Numbered from the stretch's first letter, positions 42,730 through 52,705 are shown. The stretch is 64,000 bases of DNA from Bacteroidota bacterium (GCA_023387965.1 JAEWHE010000027.1:1-64000), one strand, 5' to 3'. Numbers and translations: made by a program. Notes: a model not told the origin generated them from the sequence alone.

Positions 42730-43338
42730 TTAGGAATTTTGTGGCACCGAAAATGCTTTGCGATTGAAGACGATTAAAATACCAACTCCGGTTGAAATGG
42801 CAACATCGGCAACGTTAAAAATGGCATTGAAAAAAGTAAAGTATTGACCACCCCAAATTGGCAACCAAGATGGTAAATTTCCTTCCCAAATTGGGAAATA
42901 AAACATATCTACTACTTTACCGTGAAACCACGTTTCATAAGGTTGATCAGCAAATAATGTAGCTACTTGATTATTGCTATGATCGAAAATCACGCCGTAA
43001 AAAACAGAGTCTAAAATATTTCCGAAAGCACCTGCCAAAATCAGCGAAATGGCAACGATAAGGTAACGTGAACTATTTTTTTTCACGGCATCCCAAAGCC
43101 ACCACCCAATTCCACAAACGGCAAATATTCTAAAAAGCGTGAGAATTAACTTTCCATAATCGCCGGGGATTTTGGTTCCCCAAGCCATTCCTTCGTTTTC
43201 GGTAAAATATATTTGAAACCAGTTTCCGGCGACATGAACAGCTTCGCCCAATTGAAAATTGGTTTTGATATAAATTTTAGAAATTTGATCCACGATTAGA
43301 ATCAAAAAAACGATGATATAGGCCTTTTTTAACGACAT
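42730..43338 (-). CDS. lspA: Lipoprotein signal peptidase (signal peptidase II)
   Basis: A 202-residue inner-membrane aspartic protease that removes lipoprotein signal peptides. ATG 43338 (protein start MSLKKAYIIVF) is preferred; the earlier ATG at 43377 would overlap the terminator and adds a poor extension. The catalytic Asp pair lies in GAFGNILDSVFYGVIFD and NVADVAISTG, typical of the family. It is longer than E. coli LspA because of an insert (FADQPYETWFHGKVVDMFYFP), normal in Bacteroidota. Many lipoproteins in this window would be its substrates. Confidence 0.95.
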   Translation of the reverse strand: MSLKKAYIIVFLILIVDQISKIYIKTNFQLGEAVHVAGNWFQIYFTENEGMAWGTKIPGDYGKLILTLFRIFAVCGIGWWLWDAVKKNSSRYLIVAISLILAGAFGNILDSVFYGVIFDHSNNQVATLFADQPYETWFHGKVVDMFYFPIWEGNLPSWLPIWGGQYFTFFNAIFNVADVAISTGVGILIVFNRKAFSVPQNS

Positions 43339-43354
43339 TATGCAAAATTTGGTG

Positions 43355-43362
43355 CAAAAGTA
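43355..43362 (-). promoter_or_regulatory. -7-like box of lspA
   Basis: TACTTTTG on the minus strand fits TAnnTTTG, 17 bases before the lspA start. No clear -33 box. Together with the terminator upstream it suggests lspA has its own promoter. Confidence 0.35.
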
Positions 43363-43378
43363 ATCAATAATATTCAAA

Positions 43379-43407
43379 AAAAACGCCCCAAAATTAGGAG
43401 CGTTTCA
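43379..43407 (-). terminator. Intrinsic terminator between dksA-like gene and lspA
   Basis: AAACGC...CC (43381-43389) pairs with GG.GCGTTT (43397-43405) with one mismatch. A run of T residues follows on the minus strand. Confidence 0.7.
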
Positions 43408-43427
43408 TAATTTAAAGTAAAATTTTG

Positions 43428-43808
43428 TTATCTCTGAAGATTTTTTGCTTCAATACTCATCGTTGCGTGAGGAACAATTTTTAAACGTTCTTTGCCAATT
43501 AGTTTACCTGTAACTTTGCAAACCCCGTAAGTTTTGTTTTCAACGCGAAAAAGCGCATTTTTTAAATCTCTAATGAATTTTTCCTGACGGATTGCTAACT
43601 GCGAATTGGCTTCTTTTGACATCGTTTCGCTGCCTTCTTCGAAAGCTTTAAACGTAGGCGAAGTATCGTCAGTTCCGTTGTTAAGGTCATTCATATAAGC
43701 ACTCTTGATAAGGTCAAGATCAGCTTTTGCTTTTTCAATCTTTTTTACAATAATTTCTTTGAACTCGGCCAAATCGGCGTCTGAGTATCGTACAACCTCA
43801 TCTGTCAT
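43428..43808 (-). CDS. DksA/TraR-family protein with degenerate zinc finger
   Basis: A 126-residue protein with the DksA layout: a long coiled-coil (residues about 10-75) whose tip has acidic residues (NNGTDDTSPTF), then the finger region. The finger has only one cysteine (YGVCKVTGKLIGKERL) where classic DksA has four, followed by the usual PHATMSIEAK. So zinc is probably not bound. Zinc-free DksA homologues are known in other bacteria. It likely modulates RNA polymerase in the stringent response. It lies six bases after ileS on the same strand. Confidence 0.9.
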   Translation of the reverse strand: MTDEVVRYSDADLAEFKEIIVKKIEKAKADLDLIKSAYMNDLNNGTDDTSPTFKAFEEGSETMSKEANSQLAIRQEKFIRDLKNALFRVENKTYGVCKVTGKLIGKERLKIVPHATMSIEAKNLQR

Positions 43809-43814
43809 TTTGTA

Positions 43815-46800
43815 TTATTTTGAAATTAGTATTTTGGTTTTTATCTCATCAAATTCAATTTCCGCGCCATTTTGTAAATCTTCGGAAAAAATTAATTCTT
43901 CGGTTAATGTTTCAGCTTTAATGTAATCCAAATTTTTGGCAACCGCACTTTCCAATACAGGCTCTTGCTGTAATTTTACTTTTACTTTATCGGTTACTTC
44001 AAATCCTGAATCTTTACGGATGTTTTGAATTCTGTTTACCAATTCTCGGGCAATTCCTTCGCTTTTTAATTCTTCCGAAATGGTAATGTCTAAAGCAACG
44101 GTTATTCCATCTGCATTTGCCACTAACCAACCTTCGATATCTTGTGAAGAAATCTCCACATCCTGTGATGTTAAATTAATACTTTTTCCTGATATATCAA
44201 GCACTAACAAGCCTGTTTTCTCTAATTGATTGATCTGTTCTTGTGAGAAATTTTGTATCTCTTTGGAAATCAAACCCATATCTTTACCAAATCGAGGCCC
44301 CAAAGTCTTGAAATTTGGCTTAATTTGCTTTACTAGTATATCCGAAGCATCATCTAAAAGCTCAATTTCTTTTACGTTTACTTCGGCTTTTATCAGGTCA
44401 GAAACAGCTTCTATTTCCGCTTTTTGTTTTGCGTCAAGTACCGGAATCATTACCTTTTGCAAAGGCTGACGTACTTTGATCATTTCTTTTTTGCGAAGCG
44501 ATAATACTAAGGAAGAAATGGTTTGCGCTTTTTGCATTCTACTTTCAAGCGATTTATCAACAAAGTTATCAGCATATTTCGGGAAATCAGACAAGTGTAC
44601 ACTTTCAAAATTCTCCTGATTTGTCGCGGAAGTAAGGTCTTTGTAAAGCCTATCCATGTAGAAAGGTGCAATTGGCGCTCCTAATTTTGCTACGGTAATC
44701 AAGCAAGTGTAAAGCGTTTGGTAGGCTGCAATTTTATCCTCGGCATAATCACCTTTCCAAAAACGTCTTCGGCACAAACGAACGTACCAGTTGCTTAAAT
44801 TTTCTTGAACAAAATCAGAAATGGCTCTTGCGGCACGAGTCGGTTCATAATCAGCATAAAATTCATCTACATTTTTAACCAAAGTATTTAATTCCGAAAG
44901 AATCCAGCGGTCAATTTCTGGTCTTTTTTCCAACGGAATTTCGGCTTCAGCATACGAAAAACCATCGATATTGGCATACAAGGCAAAAAACGAATAAGTG
45001 TTGTAAAGTGTTCCGAAAAATTTTCTTCGAACTTCTGCCACACCTTCTAAATCAAATTTTAAATTGTCCCAAGGGTTGGCATTGGCAATCATGTACCAAC
45101 GGGTTGCATCAGCACCAAAATCGCCTAAAGTTGTAAACGGATCAACAGCGTTTCCGAGACGTTTGGACATTTTTTGTCCGTTTTTGTCCAAAACCAAACC
45201 GTTTGAAACGACATTTTTATAGGCAACATTATCAAAAACCAAAGTCCCGATGGCGTGCAATGTGTAAAACCAACCACGCGTTTGATCGACACCTTCTGCA
45301 ATAAAATCGGCTGGGAAATCTTTGTTTCCGTCAATTTTTTCTTTGTTTTCAAAAGGATAATGCCATTGAGCATAAGGCATTGCACCAGAATCGAACCAAA
45401 CGTCAATCAAATCAGTTTCGCGAGTCATTTTTTTGCCGGAAGGCGAAACCAAAACAACGTTATCCACCACATTTTTGTGAAGGTCAATCAATTCGTAATT
45501 TTCGTCAGACATATCGCCTAAAACAAACCCTTTAAACGGATTTTCTTTTTGGAAACCTGCCGCGATTGATTTTTCGATTTCATTGTACAATTCCTCAACC
45601 GAACCAATTAAAATTTCTTCGGTTTTATCTTCTGTACGCCAAATAGGCAAAGGAATTCCCCAATAACGCGAGCGTGAAAGATTCCAGTCGTTCGCATTTT
45701 TAAGCCAATTCCCAAAACGACCTTCACCGGTAGCTTTTGGTTTCCAGTTGATGGTTTCGTTCAAGTCGAACATGCGTTCTTTTACGTCCGTGATTTTGAT
45801 AAACCAAGAATCCAACGGATAATATAAAATTGGCTTGTCCGTTCGCCAGCAATGCGGATAACTGTGGACGTATTTTTCGACCTTGAAGGCTTTATTTTCC
45901 TCTTTTAGTTTGATGGCAATTTCCACATCAACCGATTTTTCGGGAGCTTCGCCATCGTTGTAATATTCGTTTTTAACGTATTTGCCGGAAAGTTCTCCCA
46001 AATTCTCAACGAATTTTCCTTGCAAATTAACCAATGGAACCGGATTACCGTTTCGGTCCAAAACCAACATTGGTGGCACTTCTGGCGTTGCTTCTTTGGC
46101 AACCTTGGCATCGTCTGCACCAAAAGTTGGAGCTGTATGAACAATTCCGGTTCCATCTTCTGTAGTCACAAAATCGCCAGAAATTACTCTAAAAGCATTT
46201 TCAGGATTTTGGTACGGCAAGGCATACGGCAACAATTGTTCGTATTTAATTCCGACTAAATCCTCGCCTTTTGCTTCGGCTAAAATTTGAAATGGAATTT
46301 TTTTATCGCCTTCTTTAAAATTTTCAAAGTCGGATACCTCACTGCTTTCAAAATAATTTTTTACAAATTGCTTAGAAACCAAATTTTTTGCCAAAACCAC
46401 ATTAATTGGCTCAAAAGTATATTGGTTGAACGTTTTGACTAAAACATAATCGATTTTTGGACCAACCGTCAATGCCGTATTCGAAGGCAAAGTCCAAGGT
46501 GTCGTCGTCCAAGCCATGAAATGTACGTCTCCAAAACCTTGCAAAAATGTTGGCAAAGTTCCAGGCAATGTCTTGAATTGCGCCACGATTGTTGTATCTG
46601 TTACGTCGCGATACGTTCCTGGTTGGTTCACTTCGTGGGAAGACAAACCCGTCCCCGCTTTTGGCGAATACGGCTGAATGGTGTAACCTTTGTACAACAA
46701 ATTTTTATTGTAAATCTGTTTCAACAACCACCAAACCGTTTCCATATATTTGGATTTGTAAGTCACATAAGGATCTTCCATATCCACCCAATAGCCCATT

Positions 46801-47216
46801 TTTTCGGTCAAATCGTTCCACACATCCGTGTAACGCATGACCGTTTTTTTACAGGCTTCGTTATATTCTTCAATCGAAATTTTTGTTCCAATGTCTTCCT
46901 TGGTGATGCCTAATTCTTTTTCAGTTCCCAATTCTACCGGAAGTCCATGCGTGTCCCAACCGGCCTTTCTCTTTACCTGAAAGCCTTTTTGGGTTTTATA
47001 TCGGCAAAAAATATCTTTGATAGAACGAGCCATCACGTGGTGAATTCCGGGCAAACCGTTTGCAGACGGTGGTCCTTCAAAAAACACATACGGTTGTTGA
47101 CCTTCGCGAGTGGTTACACTTTTCTCAAAAATATTTTGTTTTTTCCAGAAATCAAGCATTTCAGACGCTACTGTTGGAAGGTCAAGTGCTTTGTATTCAG
47201 TAAATTTAGTATTCAT
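43815..47216 (-). CDS. ileS: Isoleucyl-tRNA synthetase
   Basis: A 1133-residue class I synthetase. The HIGH motif is present as GIHH at residues 57-60 in PPSANGLPGIHHVMAR, and KMSKR appears in GQKMSKRLGNAVDPF. The CP1 editing domain is present. It is longer than E. coli IleRS (938 residues). The length and sequence pattern resemble the eukaryote-like (type 2) group, which is often less sensitive to mupirocin, but this is inferred. The transcript continues to the dksA-like gene. Confidence 0.97.
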   Translation of the reverse strand: MNTKFTEYKALDLPTVASEMLDFWKKQNIFEKSVTTREGQQPYVFFEGPPSANGLPGIHHVMARSIKDIFCRYKTQKGFQVKRKAGWDTHGLPVELGTEKELGITKEDIGTKISIEEYNEACKKTVMRYTDVWNDLTEKMGYWVDMEDPYVTYKSKYMETVWWLLKQIYNKNLLYKGYTIQPYSPKAGTGLSSHEVNQPGTYRDVTDTTIVAQFKTLPGTLPTFLQGFGDVHFMAWTTTPWTLPSNTALTVGPKIDYVLVKTFNQYTFEPINVVLAKNLVSKQFVKNYFESSEVSDFENFKEGDKKIPFQILAEAKGEDLVGIKYEQLLPYALPYQNPENAFRVISGDFVTTEDGTGIVHTAPTFGADDAKVAKEATPEVPPMLVLDRNGNPVPLVNLQGKFVENLGELSGKYVKNEYYNDGEAPEKSVDVEIAIKLKEENKAFKVEKYVHSYPHCWRTDKPILYYPLDSWFIKITDVKERMFDLNETINWKPKATGEGRFGNWLKNANDWNLSRSRYWGIPLPIWRTEDKTEEILIGSVEELYNEIEKSIAAGFQKENPFKGFVLGDMSDENYELIDLHKNVVDNVVLVSPSGKKMTRETDLIDVWFDSGAMPYAQWHYPFENKEKIDGNKDFPADFIAEGVDQTRGWFYTLHAIGTLVFDNVAYKNVVSNGLVLDKNGQKMSKRLGNAVDPFTTLGDFGADATRWYMIANANPWDNLKFDLEGVAEVRRKFFGTLYNTYSFFALYANIDGFSYAEAEIPLEKRPEIDRWILSELNTLVKNVDEFYADYEPTRAARAISDFVQENLSNWYVRLCRRRFWKGDYAEDKIAAYQTLYTCLITVAKLGAPIAPFYMDRLYKDLTSATNQENFESVHLSDFPKYADNFVDKSLESRMQKAQTISSLVLSLRKKEMIKVRQPLQKVMIPVLDAKQKAEIEAVSDLIKAEVNVKEIELLDDASDILVKQIKPNFKTLGPRFGKDMGLISKEIQNFSQEQINQLEKTGLLVLDISGKSINLTSQDVEISSQDIEGWLVANADGITVALDITISEELKSEGIARELVNRIQNIRKDSGFEVTDKVKVKLQQEPVLESAVAKNLDYIKAETLTEELIFSEDLQNGAEIEFDEIKTKILISK

Positions 47217-47386
47217 TATTTGCCTTTTTCTAAAATAGATTTGCGAAAGTAATGATTTTTTTTCTGATATAAGTCTGTTGGCTTTTTTGATTTTGAAATG
47301 CTACTTTTATGGAATAATTAATTGTATTTGATTTTGATTTTTTGCCACAGATATTTGATTCAAAACAATTAAAACTAGTTTAAAAA

Positions 47387-47989
47387 ATGAATCTTTTTGA
47401 CCAAAATCCTTTTGGAAATATTTTGCCTTACGACGGAAATGTGATTTATTTCGGAGAAATTGTTTCTCGAGAACAAGCTGATTTTTATTATGAAAAATTG
47501 CTGGAATCTATTGAATGGAAAAACGATCAAGCGATTATTTTTGGCAAATTGATTATAACCAAACGAAAAGTGGCTTGGTATGGCGATAAAAATTTTGATT
47601 ACACTTATTCGAATACCACTAAAACCGCATTGCCGTGGACAAAAGAATTGCTAGAACTGAAAAAATTAGCAGAAGAAAAAACCGGAACGATTTACAATTC
47701 TTGTTTGCTGAATTTGTACCACGATGGCGATGAAGGTATGGCTTGGCATAGCGATGATGAAAAAGCTTTGGGCAAAAATACTTCCATTGCTTCATTTAGT
47801 TTTGGTGCCGAAAGAAAATTTGCGTTCAAGCATAAAAAAACAGACGAAAGCGTTTCAACATTTTTAGAACACGGAAGTTTATTATTGATGAAAGATGAAA
47901 CGCAAACCAATTGGTTGCACAGATTACCACCCACAAAAAAAGTAAAATCGCCCAGAATTAATCTTACTTTTAGAACAATAATTGATTAA
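47387..47989 (+). CDS. AlkB-like 2-oxoglutarate/Fe(II) dioxygenase
   Basis: A 200-residue DNA/RNA demethylase-type protein. Substrate-binding NLYHDGDEGMAWHSDDEKALG contains the HxD iron motif (His-Ser-Asp, near residues 122-124). SFGAERKFAFKHK and the C-terminal LHRLPPTKKVKSPRINLTFR carry the third His and the 2-oxoglutarate Arg. It belongs to the ALKBH2/3-like branch and probably repairs N-methylated bases. It overlaps recO by four bases, tail to tail. Confidence 0.95.
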   Translation: MNLFDQNPFGNILPYDGNVIYFGEIVSREQADFYYEKLLESIEWKNDQAIIFGKLIITKRKVAWYGDKNFDYTYSNTTKTALPWTKELLELKKLAEEKTGTIYNSCLLNLYHDGDEGMAWHSDDEKALGKNTSIASFSFGAERKFAFKHKKTDESVSTFLEHGSLLLMKDETQTNWLHRLPPTKKVKSPRINLTFRTIID

Positions 47990-48690
47990 GAAAAAACTTC
48001 CGTTAACACTTCAAGCGACTTGGGATGACGGAAACTTTCGATGTGTAAACTGTAATAATCCATCAAAATTTTCAGCAACAAACGGCGTTGTTTTACCGAA
48101 AAAACGACCGGATTTTCAAATTTAATTTCGAGTAATTTTTTAAACAAAAGCGACTCTTCTGCGGAAAGACACGTGAGGGTTTCCCTTTCGGTAAAAAAAC
48201 CTTCGGTCATCTCGAAAAAATTTCCTTCGGAAGTATCCGGAAAAAACCCAAGGAATTTTGTCATTTCTGCCAATAAAATCAAATGAAAATTAGCGGTTTC
48301 TTCATGGTTGTCGAGCCACAAAAAAGCTGTTTCGAGGAATTGGTAAAAGGCAGGATTGGCGTCATTTTCGTGTAAACAATAATGCAAAACTTCCGACAAA
48401 AAAATGGCGATGGTGCTTTTATAAACGTCCGTATTAATGTTTTGATAAGGCGAAAAAAAACGGATTTCTTTAAAATTTTCGAGGGTGCCTTTGTTTTTGT
48501 GAACCGCTTCGATTTCGAGTAAATTTAAAGGTTGAAAATAGCTAACCTTTTGGCGGCTATTTTTTCCGGTAAAAGCGTTGTGAACAAAATAACTTTTCAA
48601 TCCATCCGAAGCCGTAAAACATTTTACAATCAAGCTTTTTTCTTGATATTTCAAGGAACTGATGACAATGGCTTTGGTTTTGATAAGCAT
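47986..48690 (-). CDS. recO: DNA repair protein RecO
   Basis: A 234-residue recombination mediator that loads RecA through RecFOR. The N-terminal OB fold begins TKAIVISSLKYQEKSLIVKCFT and is typical. The helical C-terminal part includes FLSEVLHYCLHEN. No zinc-binding Cys cluster is visible, as in many Bacteroidota RecO proteins. The porZ-like gene lies 15 bases upstream on the same strand. Confidence 0.92.
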   Translation of the reverse strand: MLIKTKAIVISSLKYQEKSLIVKCFTASDGLKSYFVHNAFTGKNSRQKVSYFQPLNLLEIEAVHKNKGTLENFKEIRFFSPYQNINTDVYKSTIAIFLSEVLHYCLHENDANPAFYQFLETAFLWLDNHEETANFHLILLAEMTKFLGFFPDTSEGNFFEMTEGFFTERETLTCLSAEESLLFKKLLEIKFENPVVFSVKQRRLLLKILMDYYSLHIESFRHPKSLEVLTEVFS

Positions 48691-48705
48691 TTTTTTGGAA
48701 AAAAT

Positions 48706-50997
48706 TTAGCGAATAATCATCACTTTTTTCACCTTCGTTTCCGTGCCATCTTCTGAAGCAATAAAAACCATGTAAACGCCCGAAGCCACTCGATATTTTC
48801 CAAACGCACGGGTATCCCATTCAATTGTTCCTCCTTGAGAAGTGGTTTCGAACACTAAATTTCCTTCGACATCAGTGATTTTTACGTTGGCATCATCAAT
48901 TAATCCGGCAATTTTTACGGTTCCGGTAAATTCCGGTCGAACGGGATTAGGATAAATGTACACGTTTGCCAGACTTTCCGCACCTTGAGTTGCAGTTCCA
49001 AGGAAAGAAATCATTCCTGCTTCGGTAGCAAAAAAAACTTCGCCCGTCGATTCATTAATGTCAATGTCAAAAATATTGTTAGACGGTAAAGGCGAATTTT
49101 CGATGGTAAAATGATGAATCGTTTCTTGTCCATTTGCCGAAACCAAAAAAACACCAGAATCAGCCGTGCCAATCCATTTTCGGTTAGAGCCATCAACACG
49201 AATATCCGTGATGTATTGTTCGTACAAAAGTTCTTGCGCCAAACCATCTTCCATGATAATAATAGGATTCGATTTGAGTTCGCCTTCGCCTAAAAAACGA
49301 TCCACTCCAGCCATCACACGCAAACCTTTCATGGAGCCAATCCAAAGACGGTTGCTGTTATCGACAGCCACTGCAGTAATGTTATTGTTGAGTGCCAAAC
49401 CTTCGTCTTCGTCAGAAGTAACTCGCTTAAAATTTGGCGTTACATTTTCGTTGAAACCCACCAATGTTTGTTGTTCAGAACCAAACCATTTCGTACCATT
49501 TTTGTCAATCACCATTCGGGAATAATTTTGATTGATGGTATTTAACACATTTTCAACAGAATAACTTTGCCAAGAACCATTTGCTCTACGAACTTTTAAC
49601 GCGTTAGAAATCAAAGAATTGTTAAACCAAAGATCATTATTTCGGTCGAAAGCCAAACCGTTAATTCTTACGGATTTGTAGTTAGGATCTTGCGGAAAAA
49701 TTAATGCTTCGGGACCATTTGGCGTTAAATGATTGTATTTTGCGATGACAATATCGTTTTGAATTTCGAGCAAACCACTGTGAAACGAACTGATAAAAAC
49801 ATTGTTTTCGTCTTGTGGATTTACAGCAATTCGCACCAAAGAATTAGCGTTCATCGTTTCATCGAAAGGAATGTTGAGCCAGCCATTTTCGCCAAATTTG
49901 CTGATACCATAATTACTCACGTCCGGAACGTAAAACACGTTGTAACCTCCGTAAACCGTCCAGATTTTTCCCGAAGGTGTAACGCTTAACGCAAAAATAT
50001 TATTTCGGGAAGGACCATCAGGTTTAATGCTGAGACCGTTTGCGAGATTATTAATGGGAACTTTGACAATTCCGGCTTGATTGGTTCCTATAAAAATTTG
50101 GTTACCAATGGTTGTTCCGCAATTAAATGTAACGATTTCTTCTGCATAAAATCCGCTTTGATAATGGACCAACTGAGAAAAATTTGCATCAAAAACATAA
50201 ACATGATTAGCAGTTGTAAGGGTAAGATTTCCGTTAAACGACCTAAAATCAACGGCTTGCTGGGGAATATTGGCGAAAGCCAGAAAAGAAGTTCCGTTAT
50301 GTCGCGAAGCCACGCCAGAAGTATTGACGGCTGCTAACATATTTCCGTGAGTGGTCACGCCAATCCAAGAACCTGCGTCAAAAGTTTGCCATTGCGCAAA
50401 ATCGTTAAGATTAGGATTAGCAAGACTTGCCGAACGAATTCCTTGGTCTGTGGCTACGTAAATATTTCCGTTTAAAACTGTGGATTGGTAAGCAATAATT
50501 TCTTGTCCGGAAGTTCCAATTAAATAGGTATCGCCAAAAAGATTGTTAGTTAAATTAAATTGTACCACGCCAAAATCAGTGGCAATGTACAGCATTCCTT
50601 CGTGTTCGTAGAAATGGTTGATTTTTTTTCGGGTTGGTGTTGTAGCTGCTTGATCACGAATTCCGGGAGCAATCACAATGTTGCCATCGGCTTCGTTTCG
50701 CACTAATATCAATCCGTTAGTGTGGCCAATGATGGTTTTATTAAAAGTCGCGCTGTAAAAAATAGCGGAAATATCTTGCCCCGAAAGTCCATCAATTGTG
50801 GTGATAGTTTTGAGTTCGTTAGTAGCAAGGTTTTGCGAAAAAAGTGCTTTTTGCGTAGCGGCTGTAATTTGTGTATTGGCTTCCGCCAAATCATTGACTT
50901 GGTTGTAGGAAAAATAACTTTTCCAAACCAAATTATTTTGGGCAAAAACGGTGCTTGAAAACAGAATGAGAAAAAAAAGAAGCAGCTGCTTTTTCAT
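48706..50997 (-). CDS. porZ: Type IX secretion protein PorZ-like (beta-propellers with sorting domain)
   Basis: A 763-residue exported protein. After the signal peptide (MKKQLLLFFLILFSSTVFA), residues about 25-680 form two seven-bladed-type propellers with repeated W/F-containing strands (KIWTVYGGYNVFYVP; NDLWFNNSL; RKWIGTADSGVFLV). The C-terminal 80 residues are a type A T9SS sorting domain (YIYPNPVRPEF...VASGVYMVFIASEDG..VKKVMIIR). The N-terminal pattern (WKSYFSYNQVNDLAEANTQI) and the architecture match PorZ, an anchor of the attachment complex. A generic two-component-regulator-propeller protein is the alternative. Confidence 0.75.
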   Translation of the reverse strand: MKKQLLLFFLILFSSTVFAQNNLVWKSYFSYNQVNDLAEANTQITAATQKALFSQNLATNELKTITTIDGLSGQDISAIFYSATFNKTIIGHTNGLILVRNEADGNIVIAPGIRDQAATTPTRKKINHFYEHEGMLYIATDFGVVQFNLTNNLFGDTYLIGTSGQEIIAYQSTVLNGNIYVATDQGIRSASLANPNLNDFAQWQTFDAGSWIGVTTHGNMLAAVNTSGVASRHNGTSFLAFANIPQQAVDFRSFNGNLTLTTANHVYVFDANFSQLVHYQSGFYAEEIVTFNCGTTIGNQIFIGTNQAGIVKVPINNLANGLSIKPDGPSRNNIFALSVTPSGKIWTVYGGYNVFYVPDVSNYGISKFGENGWLNIPFDETMNANSLVRIAVNPQDENNVFISSFHSGLLEIQNDIVIAKYNHLTPNGPEALIFPQDPNYKSVRINGLAFDRNNDLWFNNSLISNALKVRRANGSWQSYSVENVLNTINQNYSRMVIDKNGTKWFGSEQQTLVGFNENVTPNFKRVTSDEDEGLALNNNITAVAVDNSNRLWIGSMKGLRVMAGVDRFLGEGELKSNPIIIMEDGLAQELLYEQYITDIRVDGSNRKWIGTADSGVFLVSANGQETIHHFTIENSPLPSNNIFDIDINESTGEVFFATEAGMISFLGTATQGAESLANVYIYPNPVRPEFTGTVKIAGLIDDANVKITDVEGNLVFETTSQGGTIEWDTRAFGKYRVASGVYMVFIASEDGTETKVKKVMIIR

Positions 50998-51078
50998 GGT
51001 TTTACTGGATTGGCTACAAATATACTACAAACGGTTTTATTTCCATTTTCATATATTTTGGCAAAAATTTTGTGCAAA

Positions 51079-51108
51079 AAAATGCCTTCCGATTAAAGAA
51101 GGCATTTT
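51079..51108 (-). terminator. Intrinsic terminator after gdhA
   Basis: AAAATGCCTTC (51079-51089) pairs exactly with GAAGGCATTTT (51098-51108) around an eight-base loop, with T-runs on the minus strand. Confidence 0.85.
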
Positions 51109-51133
51109 CGGTTTTTATTATTTGTATAAAAAA

Positions 51134-52477
51134 TTACACAACTCCTTGAGCTAACATGGCATCTGCAACTTTTACGAAACCTGCAATGTTGGCACCTTTT
51201 ACGTAATCAACGTAACCGTTACCGTCTGAACCATATTTTACGCATGAAGCGTGAATGTCTAACATAATTTTTTTCAAACGCTCATCTACTTCCTCTGAAG
51301 TCCAGCTCAAACGAAGCGAGTTTTGCGACATTTCTAAACCAGAAGTGGCAACACCACCTGCGTTAGAAGCTTTTCCTGGCGCAAAAAGAATTTTAGCTTT
51401 GTGGAATACTTCAATTGCTTCTGGGGTTGAAGGCATGTTTGCTCCTTCAGCCACACAAATACAACCGTTGTCCACTAACATTTTTGCTTCTTCACCGTTT
51501 AATTCGTTTTGAGTAGCACAAGGCAAAACCACGTCACATTTTACTTCCCACGGACGTTTTCCGGCAACATATTTTGCGTTAGGATATTTTTTCACATATT
51601 CGCTGATTCTTGCGTAGTCCACATTTTTAATTTGCATTATGTGAGCTAACTTTTCAGCGTCAATTCCGTCAGCATCATAAATATATCCAGCCGAATCAGA
51701 AAGTGTTACCACTTTTCCACCTAACTGAGTGGCTTTTTGAGCGGCAAACTGTGCCACATTTCCAGAACCAGAAATGGCAACTGTTTTTCCTTGAAAACTT
51801 TCGCCTTTGGTTTGTAACATGCTTTGCGCAAAATAAACATCGCCGTAACCAGTAGCTTCCGGACGAATTAGTGAACCTCCAAAAGAAATTCCTTTTCCGG
51901 TTAAAACACCTGTAAATTCATTGCGAAGTCTTTTATATTGACCAAACATGTAACCTACTTCTCTTCCTCCAACGCCAATATCTCCGGCAGGAACGTCAGT
52001 ATTATCGCCAATGTGTCTTGATAATTCTGTCATAAACGCTTGGCAGAATTTCATGATTTCATTATCAGATTTTCCTTTAGGGTCAAAATCAGCTCCACCT
52101 TTTCCACCACCCATTGGTAACGTAGTTAAGCTGTTTTTAAAAGTTTGTTCAAAAGCCAAAAATTTAAGGATGCTCAAATTAACTGATGGATGGAAACGAA
52201 TTCCTCCTTTATATGGACCAATCGCAGAGTTCATCTGGATTCTGTAACCTCTATTTACTTGTGTATTTCCAGCATCGTCAATCCATACAACACGGAAAGT
52301 GATAATGCGTTCTGCCTCTACCATTCTTTCGAGGAGCATTTTATTCTGGTATTTTTTATTTTCTTCGATGAAAGGAATCACTGTTTCTGCAACTTCTTTC
52401 ACAGCCTGTAAAAATTCAGGCTCGTTTTGATTTCTTTTAGCAACTGCTTCAACAAAAGAATTAATGCTTTCTGTCAT
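51134..52477 (-). CDS. gdhA: NADP-specific glutamate dehydrogenase
   Basis: A 447-residue enzyme for reductive amination of 2-oxoglutarate. The active-site loop LPMGGGKGGADFDPKGKSDNE (with catalytic Lys) is at about 120-140, and the Rossmann part carries VAISGSGNVAQFAAQKA. Length and the RFHPSVNLSILKFLAFEQTFKN block are typical of the hexameric NADP-dependent bacterial form. Monocistronic with its own terminator. A -7-like box is upstream at 52524-52531. Confidence 0.97.
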   Translation of the reverse strand: MTESINSFVEAVAKRNQNEPEFLQAVKEVAETVIPFIEENKKYQNKMLLERMVEAERIITFRVVWIDDAGNTQVNRGYRIQMNSAIGPYKGGIRFHPSVNLSILKFLAFEQTFKNSLTTLPMGGGKGGADFDPKGKSDNEIMKFCQAFMTELSRHIGDNTDVPAGDIGVGGREVGYMFGQYKRLRNEFTGVLTGKGISFGGSLIRPEATGYGDVYFAQSMLQTKGESFQGKTVAISGSGNVAQFAAQKATQLGGKVVTLSDSAGYIYDADGIDAEKLAHIMQIKNVDYARISEYVKKYPNAKYVAGKRPWEVKCDVVLPCATQNELNGEEAKMLVDNGCICVAEGANMPSTPEAIEVFHKAKILFAPGKASNAGGVATSGLEMSQNSLRLSWTSEEVDERLKKIMLDIHASCVKYGSDGNGYVDYVKGANIAGFVKVADAMLAQGVV

Positions 52478-52523
52478 GATTATTAAGTTATTACGTTATA
52501 GAAAACGTTTTCGTTTTACCGCA

Positions 52524-52531
52524 CAAATATA
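52524..52531 (-). promoter_or_regulatory. -7-like box of gdhA
   Basis: TATATTTG on the minus strand, consensus TAnnTTTG, 47 bases upstream of the gdhA start. No clear -33 element at the expected distance. Confidence 0.35.
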
Positions 52532-52705
52532 CATTATAGTTAAATATTACCTACGTTTTTTTGGCTAAGAGTGGTATTTTATTTTTTTGTTAAGAAATAG
52601 AAATGAAACTTGTCTTTAATACAGCGTTTTAGGGGTTTTTAAGATATTTTTCTGAAGAAAAAAAGTATTTTGTTTATTTATTTTAGTATGTAATTTTTGT
52701 TTTTA

